This document shows positions 21,262 through 29,880 of a stretch of DNA of 64,000 bases, piece by piece. The number at the start of each line of letters is the position of its first letter. Position 1 is the first letter of the stretch. Below the pieces are notes generated by a model. It saw only the letters and a list, made by a program, of their open reading frames with translations, did no database searches and had not been told where the DNA came from. A program made the position numbers and the translations under genes. The stretch is from Metridium senile (lineage: Eukaryota; Cnidaria; Anthozoa; Actiniaria; Metridiidae): assembly GCA_949775045.1 (NCBI GenBank), contig OX459097.1, positions 15,915,710-15,979,709 of the forward strand, written 5' to 3'.

Positions 21262-22008
21262 CAGTAGCCTTAATCGACGACGTGAACCCAGGTCGACGTG
21301 ACGACGTTTATGTTCAACAGTGCAGGTCCATATTAGAATTCCTACTTAAGACCCTACAGAAAACGATCACATCTTTCCCTTGGATGAGAAGTCTGACTGA
21401 ATTCGACTTCTGTATGCGTTGTCCTACTTGCCGTACCTCTTGCAAAAAGCACAACAAAAACAACTGTCCCCGAGACTCCTGTGCCCACCTTGTATCAGAA
21501 AAAGAGCTTTTGGAGACTACTAAACCTCGGTGTCAAAAGAACCCGACAATGAAAATGAATTTTATACCAGAGACTTCCTACTCACACTGGTTTCCAAGAT
21601 CAAAGATTCAGGTAATTTGGTCATGACATTAATATTATAACAGTTACATCTATTTCAAAAATCAGGTCATTCAGGTTGCAGCCAAAGCTACAATCCAATG
21701 CACATCCATCCCCCCCCCCCCCCTTCCGAATTTTGCCTCTGCAACGAGCCGCATCAATTTAATCTGATTTAAATTCGTGAATGCAATACACAAGATGCAA
21801 TTTTTCGCGGGGCCATGTCGTGTCATGTCAGGGCTGTATGTTAGATAACTTTTAGTGTTAATACGTATTTTCCCTCGTAAAATAAAGTTTATTGTATTGT
21901 ATTGCGTTAACAAAGCGGCCCTGGTTCGAGTATTTGCACTGACAAACAATACTAAAATTTTTAGCGCCCTATCCGTAGTGACGAGGTTTATTTTACATTC
22001 TATACTAG

Positions 22009-22078
22009 GCGAAAGAGTTGAAGAAAGACGTCGAAAACTCGACTGAGGCTGTCTGTTCCTCTTCGAGAAAAGATGAAG
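22009..22078 (+). CDS. ROCO exon: charged linker
   Basis: A 70-bp exon after TATACTAG with donor GAAG|GTAAGT; phase 0 in, phase 1 out. It encodes AKELKKDVENSTEAVC and a Ser-rich charged tail. Both phases match the neighbouring exons, which is the main support. Confidence 0.7.
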
Positions 22079-22258
22079 GTAAGTTTGGTTTGTTACTGCC
22101 TCAGTAATCAATAATAAATCTTGATAATGTGCCTGTTTATATCCAAGGTTTGAATTATATATACCCCTGGGAACTTATATAAAGGGCGGGGTTGCTAATC
22201 GGAAATTTTGATAATTATTTAAACATGGTTATTTATAAAGCGTTGCACCCTTTTTTAG

Positions 22259-22498
22259 ACAATCCATGTACGGACATCGTGCCACTTCTCAACCTAATGC
22301 CGCCTTCAATTCCAATGGATAAAGCGACTGAAAAAGCAAAGGAAATTGCTGTTATCTTCAACCTAGACAAGAACAGTGTAGAAGATCCCCCGGATGATAT
22401 TCAAGTTAGGTGCAGAAAATTCTGTAAGGAAATGGTTGCAAGAGGGCAAAGCAATTGTGTACAGGCGTTAAGGAATGAGCTACCAAGTGGAATGACAG
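22259..22498 (+). CDS. ROCO exon: helical segment before the Death domain
   Basis: A 240-bp exon after CCCTTTTTTAG, donor GACAG|GTTGGT; phase 1 in and out. It encodes DIVPLLNLMPP, a helical region (KATEKAKEIAVIF, RCRKFCKEMV, NCVQALRNEL) and PSGMTG. The pattern looks like a small alpha-helical fold, possibly Death-fold-like; I cannot name it with confidence. Confidence 0.75.
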
Positions 22499-23049
22499 GT
22501 TGGTTAATGTTTGAATACAATACATTGAAACCTCTCTATTCTGGACAATGGTGGTTCTAAGAAAAATATCCGTTTTAGCTGTGGTTCCGGTGTATTGAGG
22601 GTTTTATTTGCAGCATTGGGAACATTAGGAACTAAGATATATGTCCGGTTAAAAGAGAATTCCGGTTTATTGAGTATATATTAGTTCCACTGTATATCGA
22701 CTCTTTCTAGCGTCGCCCCCGAATCTTTGCCGCGCTACTATAAACGCTGCATTTGAGAGCAATAAATTTCATTCATGCATTAATGCTGCGCTTACACATA
22801 AAGTTTGGTTTTTCCCTTTTTTACAAGTCATTAGCATCTTCAAGCAAGTTAAAAACAAGATGACATATGCAGCTGTCAGTATATATCAGAGCAGAGCGCG
22901 TCGTATCTTTTTAAAGAATCGTAAGGTTTGCATCCAGCAAAGCTTCCCCCCTCCTAAATACAGAACCAACAAATACACAAACAAACTAGCCGAAAATAGA
23001 TGCAGTGGTATCGAAATACCAAATAATACATACTTCATTTATTTATTAG

Positions 23050-23130
23050 GCCCACTTCAAGTTACGCATGACCTCTTAGTGAAAGATATGAAGTTCAAGA
23101 ACAAACAAGAACTTTCTGAAGCATTAACTG
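23050..23130 (+). CDS. ROCO exon: start of the Death-domain region
   Basis: An 81-bp exon after TATTTATTAG, donor AACTG|GTAAGA; phase 1 in and out. It encodes GPLQVTHDLLVKDMKFKNKQ and ends ELSEALT, leading into the Death domain. The following intron contains a MITE at 23179-23581. Confidence 0.75.
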
Positions 23131-23178
23131 GTAAGAGAAATCTAGAAGTGCAAAAATCGCACGCGGGCAATCAATACC

Positions 23179-23581
23179 ACAGGAGGCCGAATCTCATAGA
23201 TCGAGGCGATTTATAAGGCTTTATATGTAGGATTATTCTCAAATCTATAACTCGTCGAAAAATAAAGAAAATAAACTCAAATGTTCATGGATTGTTTCTT
23301 GTGTCTTGCTTGCTATCTGGTAGCGATTTCAGGCTGATTGGACGGTTTTTAGCTATGTTCTCCCCGTACTACTAAGAAGAAGGCAGGAAAGGAGACCTTG
23401 GGTCGCTCAAATTCTCAGACTAAATCGCATTCCCTTGCCTCGATACTCCGCAACACGAAAGCCAGATAGTAACCCTTCACGATTATCAAAAAATATCCCG
23501 TATTAGTTATCCCTTCAAGGAATAAATCCTACATATAAAGCCTTATAAATCGCCTCGATCTATGAGATTGGGCCTCCTGTG
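23179..23581. mobile_element. MITE in a ROCO intron
   Basis: The ends are ACAGGAGGCCGAATCTCATA and TATGAGATTGGGCCTCCTGT. About 50 bp of each arm pair, through CGAGGCGATTTATAAGGC. It lies wholly within the intron 23131-23680. Confidence 0.8.
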
Positions 23582-23680
23582 TCAATACGTTGGATGAATG
23601 ATATTAGTGTTATATTTTGTGAAATATAAATGGTGCCTTACTCAAACGACAATTTTATTTTATTTTATTTTTTTTTTCAG

Positions 23681-26524
23681 TAAAAGAAACGGAGTGGAAG
23701 ACATTTGCTCAAGAGCAAGTCGGTTTATCTACAGATAAAATTGAGTTTCTGAAAATGAGCGAAAAAAACCCTGTTCTTAAGAGACTGTCTCTGTAAGAAC
23801 CTCATGACCCCCGGAGATTGAAAAATAGAATTCTTTCAAACTTTGTGTGTAGAATGCCTTTCATATGGGTACTTTGAAAAACGGGTTCATAATGAGTCTC
23901 GTTAAATTTTCGCTTAGTTTCAGGGGGGTCAAGTTGAAGGCCAAAATTAGGCTTTTGGCCACTTCTCGTTATTGAAATTTGACTGATGTTTGAACCTCTG
24001 TATCTCTATGAACATTTCGTTTAAAACTTATTCCTTTCAGATATTAATAGATGTATATCTCGCCAATAATGGGGCTCTCTCAAAATTTTGAAAACATTTA
24101 TTTAATTAGAAAAAAAATATCTTTACGACACGCAAAAAATGAGGTTTCGAAGTTAGCTAAAATATGATCAAATATAAAAAATCACAACTCAAAAGTAGAT
24201 CATCGCACGGCTATAAAATTATTATGGTAGAAAGATGAAAGATTGGTCTTTCATGAAATACAAAAACATTTTGCGGCCAGCAGGTTTTTGGCATACTATA
24301 GGTCGACGAAAATTTCATATTTTCGAGTTTTGACATATTAAGTCAAAATACGAATGTCGACATTTCGGTATAAATTTTGCATGAAATGGTCATTATTTCA
24401 TAGTTTAACTTGACTCTGGACAGTCTAAGACTTTATTTTCACTTTAAATGCTATCTAGCATGTTTTTGAGAAGAGTTTAGCAATCTCACACGCATGCTGT
24501 TAAAGATCGATTTGTCACTCGATGATCAGTAAAAATACAACAATCCGTTCGCCCACTATACATCATGATAGACTAATTTTAGCAAGTAAAAACATCATTT
24601 TATGGTTAAGTTACTCTAGATGCATTCATTTGAATGATGTTATGTTTTTCCGAACAAAATAAACTAAAGAAAACTGACCTTTGTGTTGACTCACTGAACT
24701 GTCAGCCGTCAGCAAAAAGTGCATCGTTTCGTCAATATTCTTTGGTTTCAGTCTATAGTTTTTCTCCTATTATAGGCTTTGAACGGTGTTTTATGGTAAA
24801 AGGTCACTTTTGTAAATGTATTTAGGACCAGCTCAATAAAAAGCGACATTATTTGCTCCACGAATGTCTCGTACAGTATATATTCTAACACCAAAAGCCG
24901 CTGACCAGCAAAACAAATTGAGCTGTCAAACACACGTGCAAAATGTCGGCTTTGAACGCTGTTAGTTTTCATGCCGACGAGAATTGTGGAAATCATCTTT
25001 TGGGCTTAAATTACTAATATGTACAGATGACATAAAAAGCCATCTGCTAACCTTCCATCTTTCATGGGAAGAGTTATTCGGAATATCAGCTGAACTTGGC
25101 TGGGACAGGAAAGTTTAATGTATCGGAGGATGTTTCAAGTTGGTGGGTTTGTCCTCGACATAGACACAGTCTTGGCGAATTGTGGAAACCTAGCAAAAGG
25201 CCTTGCAATTTGCTGAACCACAGTGGTAGTTTTTTTCTGTTCTAAGGTTGGGATTTCAGCGTCAACGAAATTTCAATATCAATAATCATTGTTTAGCTGG
25301 TCAGCGGCTTTTGATGTTAAAATATAACTGACCGAGACAATCTTCGAGCAAATATTGTTGCTTTTTATTGAACTTACCCTACGTGAATGAGCAAGAATGA
25401 CTTTCTACCATAAAATACTGTTCAAAGCCTATAATAGGAGAAAAACTATAGACTGAAACCAAAGAATATTGACGAAATCATGCACGTTTTGCTGACGGCT
25501 ATCAGTTCAGTGAGTCAACACAAAGGTCAGTTTTCTTTAGTTTATTTTGTTCGGAAAAACATAACATCATCCAATTGAATGCATCTAGAGTAACTTAACC
25601 ATAAAATGATGTTTTTACTTGCTAAAATTAGTCTATCATGATGTATAGTGAGCGAACGGATTGTTGTATTTTTACTGATCATCGAGTGACAATTCGATCT
25701 TTAACAGCATGCGTGTGAGATTGCTAAACTCTTCTCAAAAACATGCTAGATAGCATTTAAAGTGAAAATAAAGTCTTAGACTGTCCAGAGTCAAGTTAAA
25801 CTATGAAATAATGACCATTTCATGCAAAATTTATATCGAAATGTCGACATTCGTATTTTGACTTAATATGTCAAAACTCGAAAATATGAAATTTTCGTCG
25901 ACCTATAGTATGCCAAAAACCTGCTGGCCGCAAAATGTTTTTGTATTTCATGAAAGACCAATCTTTCATCTTTCTACCATAATAATTTTATAGCCGTGCG
26001 ATGATCTACTTTTGAGTTGTGATTTTTTATATTTGATCATATTTTAGCTAACTTCGAAACCTCATTTTTTGCGTGTCGTAAAGATATTTTTTTTCTAATT
26101 AAATAAATGTTTTCAAAATTTTGAGAGAGCCCCATTATTGGCGAGATATACATCTATTAATATCTGAAAGGAATAAGTTTTAAACGAAATATTCATAGAG
26201 ATACAGAGGTTCAAACATCAGTCAAATTTCAATAACGAGAAGTGGCCAAAAGCCTAATTTTGGCCTTCAACTTGACCCCCCTGAAACTAAGCGAAAATTT
26301 AACGAGACTCATTATGAACCCGTTTTTCAAAGTAACCATATGAAAGGCATTCTACACACAAAGTTTGAAAGAATTCTATTTTTCAATCTCCGGGGGTCAT
26401 GAGGTTCTTACAGAGACAGTCTCTTAAGATCTTGAATGATAATTGCGGAGACTGGTCTGTGGATGAACTCTATACCGCTATTGTAGATTGTGGAGCAAAT
26501 GCTATCGCAGATCGCTATCTTTAA
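23681..26524 (+). pseudogene. ROCO Death-domain exon split by a 2.6-kb foldback
   Basis: After the acceptor TTTTTTTTCAG (phase 1) the exon reads KETEWKTFAQEQVGLS, TDKIEFLKM and NPVLK, then is cut at the TTAA at 23777-23780. After the foldback it resumes ILNDNCGDWSVDELYTAIVD and ends ADRYL at the stop 26522-26524. With one TTAA the codons GTT CTT AAG ATC TTG are in frame. The W-x2-A helix, NPVLK and the WSVDELYTAI helix fit a Death domain. With the insert in place, translation would stop within about three codons of the junction, truncating the domain. Confidence 0.85.
23781..26423. mobile_element. 2.6-kb foldback transposon with TTAA duplication
   Basis: TTAA flanks it at 23777-23780 and 26424-26427. 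The tips are GAGACTGTCTCTGTAAGAAC and its complement. The arms are about 1.13 kb each (23781-24915 and about 25295-26423), near-identical with scattered substitutions, around a spacer of about 380 bp. No transposase was seen. The GAGA... tip and TTAA duplication would fit a non-autonomous Kolobok- or piggyBac-type element. Confidence 0.9.
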
Positions 26525-26919
26525 AACCAAATAACTTTCTAGTTTTAGCATAGTTAATATTAACTATGGTTTTAGCATTTGGAAAATGTTTAAGTAGAAA
26601 TATGCAGTGTTTTGTTGCACAGAATACATGTACAGCGGTCTTTTACAAAAAATGACATCATAGTTTAACCAAAAATACAAGTAGATAACGTGTTTATAAA
26701 AAATATAGATATAAAAACGCCAAATAGCAGACACATTATTCAACAAAGGACAGAAGCCAGTCTTCTTAACTAATTGTACATTTGCATTTATCTTGATGTA
26801 CTGATTATACAGAAGATGGCCACTGGATACTGGCCGAAATATTCATTATTAGTATCAAGGGTACCGCATCGTTCGTCCCCAGACGTTTCGTCCCCTTTAC
26901 GGGCCATTCGTCCCCTTTG
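26525..26919. other. Intergenic DNA after the ROCO gene
   Basis: No gene was seen. A CGTCCCC motif recurs between 26870 and 26920 (TTCGTCCCC, TTCGTCCCCTTTACGGG, TTCGTCCCCTTTG), perhaps the remnant of a small repeat. Confidence 0.5.
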
Positions 26920-27222
26920 TTATACACCTATTTCAATAATCGTTGTCACAGCCGAAGCTACAGTCCACACTCTAAAGCCTGCAAAGGATGTCGGTTATAC
27001 ATGGACTTAATTTGTGATTTATTACACGTTTTTTAAAAGAAATAATTGTATTTATATCTACCACAACAACACTTGTTATCGTCATATAACACAAACACAT
27101 ACTTCCAAAATAGGCTATGAATAAATCAATAACAAGAGAAGAAACTACCGACATCGTTTGTAGGCTTCAGAGTGTGGACTGTGGCAATTGTTTGCGACAA
27201 CGATTTTTGAAATAGATGTATA
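26920..27222. mobile_element. MITE with TATACACCTATTTCAA ends
   Basis: The arms 26920-27000 and about 27145-27222 are inverted copies (TATACACCTATTTCAATAAT, CCTGCAAAGGATGTCGG). A solo arm of the same family is at 1855-1932, and the tips are shared in part with elements at 0.4, 33.0 and 53.1 kb. Confidence 0.75.
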
Positions 27223-28177
27223 CATTAAACACACATTAATAAACATCATAAAACAACTACAATCATGTGCAAAATACATTGGAACATTATCTGGTTTTAA
27301 CATGAAAAATATTTCAACACTTTTCCGTTTACCCCTCTCTCCCGTATCAATGTTGAGTTTTGGAAATGTGAAACGGTTGTCATTTGAAAGACCAATCAAC
27401 ATTCCTCAGGGGAAGGGGGTTTGCAAATCAAATTGATACGTTTTGTATATTTTATAAAACTCAACCGAAAACTTTCAAAAAATGCTACAATGTCCCAACA
27501 GTTTTGAACATGATTGTAGTATTGACTAATATGACAGTGTTTTAGTAGAAATTAGCAGAACTTCTTTTAAATAAGTAAAAAAACAATTTCGAAGAGTAAA
27601 AAATCGGTACTAGTTAGATTAAAAACCTGTTGCGATAATAAGCGATATTCATTTAAATATCAAGATGTCGATCCTTCTACATTTAAGTTCTCTATTCCTA
27701 TAACGTATGTCTTTTGGATCATCGGTGTTGTAATCCCAACTACATAAGTATATTTTTCATAATGGTGCCTTATTTTTATAAGGATCCATCAACATAATCT
27801 GTCGGTTTTTTTTACATCGAATAAAGTAGGTAAAGTAGGTTGGTTGGGCTATTGTTGTTAGAAACAAACCGCCTTATTATCCAAGAGAGAAAAATTGGAA
27901 AAGAAAAATACTAGCACCAAACAGTAAGACTGTCAAATCAAAATCAAATCAAATTTTATTGCTCATTAAATTAACATTAAATTTGACAATTTTACAGTAA
28001 AAAAAAATACAATAAATCAATTACCATGTATATGGAGTTCTTTTTACAATTGTATATATATAAGTTGAGCCTGAAGGCTAAATTAACTGGTAAGTTTTCT
28101 AGTTAGCCTCCAGACTGACAATGTAAAACGCATTACTAGTCTAGATTACAGGGTAAAAATATATATCTTTACTTCTG
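27223..28177. other. Gene-free AT-rich stretch
   Basis: No supported gene was seen. Short simple repeats (AAATCAAATCAAA near 27950) occur. It probably contains the 3' UTR of the minus-strand ACTR5 exon that ends at 28178. Confidence 0.4.
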
Positions 28178-28456
28178 CTAATTGCTTATTGTTGTAGGAA
28201 TGAATCGATTTAACAATAAATGTTCTTTTAAATAGTCAGCTCCCATTTCTCCATAGTTCTGTTTTGTGAGACTACCCAGTGTTAAGTTCGAGGCATTGCT
28301 CGCCCATTTGTGTGCACCAAGCCATGCATCGAGACTTGGTTTCTTAGCTTGGTAGATATTGAGTGTTGATTTAAAAGGTCTTATAGCCAGCAGTTCTTTT
28401 TCTAGACGTTGGATAAAGTTGGGGAAAATGGTGTTACAGCCAGTTGAAAAGATATT
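28178..28456 (-). CDS. ACTR5: ACTR5 (Arp5) last coding exon
   Basis: Minus-strand exon with acceptor TTTATATTTTCAG and stop at 28180-28178; phase 0 in. It encodes NIFSTGCNTIFPNFIQRLEK, then ELLAIRPFKS, SLDAWLGAHKWA and, at the end, GADYLKEHLL and IPTTISN. The order RxxKELLxxRPFxS, LDAWxGAxxWA, then xYLKEH near the C terminus is characteristic of Arp5, the actin-related subunit of the INO80 chromatin remodeller. Length and ending fit the normal C terminus. It joins in phase to the exon at 29192-29281. Confidence 0.85.
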   Translation of the reverse strand, partial: NIFSTGCNTIFPNFIQRLEKELLAIRPFKSTLNIYQAKKPSLDAWLGAHKWASNASNLTLGSLTKQNYGEMGADYLKEHLLLNRFIPTTISN

Positions 28457-29191
28457 CTGAAAATATAAACACAATTTATAAGCTGTTTATCTATAAAATA
28501 CACCCTTTCCGAGAAACTATGCCACTAGCCTGCGTGCAGCCGAACACTAAACCCAGGTTAGCTTAGATTTGTCCAACCTTACCAGGGTTTTGTGTTCAGT
28601 GCAGGCTACTTTGTCACCCTTGAAATGAAAAGTATACAAGTTAGCAGCGCAGGGGTATATGGGTAACCTAGGCCTTTTTACTAAAACACAGGGATTCCAT
28701 GCATGCCCACTTTGCCACACTTGTCAATGTTTTCTTTACTTATGTTTAATGTGGCCATATTGGTAACACAGCTATCCCAAAACAACTTATTGTTCTCCAT
28801 AAAAGAAACGCTTGCTACTCAGGCTATTTGTAAACTGATCCGTGATCCTCTGCGCTACTAGTTTGAAGACTTCTCATGGGTGACAAAGTTTCAAGAAAAA
28901 GTGATATAAAATACAACCCGGCTTTGTAAGAAAGCTAGCTTTTCAGGCATATTTCTCTGAATGTCATTCCTAAATGCATACAACAATATGTGACTGGAAG
29001 TAGAACAAACATCACAGAAAATAAATAGGATTGGTGTTCGTAACGTCAGTACCCATTTCTATTATTAGGCAATGTTTTCCTCTAGACAAACGTTAGGGCA
29101 TACAACTGTTTTCAAAAAGGTTGCACAAACCAAGAGGTCTAAAGTATATTCTACCGTGTATATGGTATAAACCATGTGTCTTGTGACATAC

Positions 29192-29281
29192 CTGTACTAA
29201 CAGTTGGCCAGGTGAATAGTGTCCTAATACAAAGTCTTTAGTGTCTGTAATACCAGCTTGTTCAAGTCCTACCATAGCTGG
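29192..29281 (-). CDS. ACTR5: ACTR5 (Arp5) penultimate coding exon
   Basis: A 90-bp exon (30 codons), phase 0 at both ends, acceptor TTGTTTTAG and donor ACAG|GTATGT. It encodes PAMVGLEQAGITDTKDFVLG and SPGQLLVQ, matching the actin-fold helix before the last beta sheet (compare IGEEQAGI in Arp5). Upstream ACTR5 exons were not found: the next 550 bp hold simple repeats, and then the PIGC gene occupies 29838-49651 on the same strand. Either PIGC is nested in a giant ACTR5 intron, the 5' exons escaped detection, or this is a 3' fragment. Confidence 0.8.
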
Positions 29282-29309
29282 CTAAAACAAGATCTCTGGG
29301 ACTCTAAAA

Positions 29310-29640
29310 AAAAGAGGTTGATGATGATGATGTCAATGGTGACAATGTCGATGATGATGATGATGATAATGATGATAAACAATCATTCATTCAATTAATC
29401 AGTCAGTCAGACAATTAATCAGTCAGTCAGACAACTAATCAGTCAGTCAGACAATCAATCAGTCAGTCAGACAATCAATCAGTCAGTCAGACAATCAATC
29501 AGTCAGACAATTAATCAGTCAGACAATTAATCAGTCAGACAATTAATCAGTCAGACAATTAATCAGTCAGTCAGACAATTAATCAATCAGTCAGACAATT
29601 ATTCAGTCAGTCAGACAATTATTCAGTCAGTCAGACAAAA
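29310..29640. repeat. (GAT)n and CAGTCAGACAAT(T/C)AAT tandem repeats
   Basis: A short GATGAT tract (about 29318-29376) is followed by a 12-20-bp-unit array of CAATTAATCAGTCAGTCAGA. The unit is the same as in the much larger array at 36.3-38.3 kb inside PIGC. Confidence 0.85.
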
Positions 29641-29837
29641 GAACAAAGCTAACAAAGAATACAATAGATTACCAGTACACAAGGGAGGAGTCCCACATCA
29701 ACTGCTAAAACAGATATTGGTAAGGAATTAAGACTTTGGTGCTCAAAAGTGGGTAACTGGTCACCCACATCACCCAATCCTCTCTTGTCCTAGGGCTTAA
29801 TATGTGTGTGTTTAGTGAAAAGAAACCTGGAAGTTGG

Positions 29838-29880
29838 TTAGTCTTGGATAATCGCTTCATCCCATGGACCATGAATGTTG
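29838..29880 (-). CDS. PIGC: PIGC last coding exon
   Basis: Acceptor ACTTCCACAG, then CAACATTCATGG, reading [13 protein letters not shown] to TAA at 29840-29838. The IHGPWDEA signature matches the C terminus of PIG-C and shows that the gene crosses the LINE at 30.0-32.8 kb. Confidence 0.88.

Larger units (their letters stand above)
16744..21611 (+). pseudogene. ROCO COR/Cys-rich exon interrupted by a 4.45-kb transposon
   Basis: The exon begins after TTTTTTGTAG at 16743 (phase 2, completing the Arg codon from 16500), reads FYIQSDEFSLVFMADTATIA, and is cut at 16808 by the transposon at 16809-21261. It resumes at 21268 with LIDDVNPGRRDD and runs through a Cys-rich stretch (CMRCPTCRTSC, then further C and H residues) to the donor ATTCAG|GTAATT after 21611 (phase 0). 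With one copy of the CAGTAG duplication the codons run ATT GCA GTA GCC TTA with no shift, so the pre-insertion exon was open. The resumed part has no internal stop. Confidence 0.85.
14489..26524 (+). pseudogene. ROCO (Roc-COR) GTPase with C-terminal Death domain, split by two transposons
   Basis: Seven consecutive exons join with matching phases: 14489-14656, 14910-16500, 16744-16808 plus 21268-21611 (one exon split by a transposon), 22009-22078, 22259-22498, 23050-23130, and 23681-23780 plus 26428-26524 (split by a foldback). The protein has a Roc P-loop, DFAGQ and THAD motifs, a COR domain, a Cys-rich segment, a helical segment and a Death domain ending at the stop at 26522-26524. ROCO proteins are Ras-like signalling GTPases; the Death domain suggests a role in cell death or immune signalling. 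The frame is open apart from the two inserts, so inactivation looks recent, or the inserts are present on only one haplotype. The first exon starts in phase 1, so at least one upstream exon is missing from this model. Confidence 0.85.

Noticed and set aside
29673..29801. Minus-strand open segment between acceptor- and donor-like sites, as a missing ACTR5 exon
   Set aside because: The roughly 42-codon translation has no actin-fold similarity and the sites are weak.
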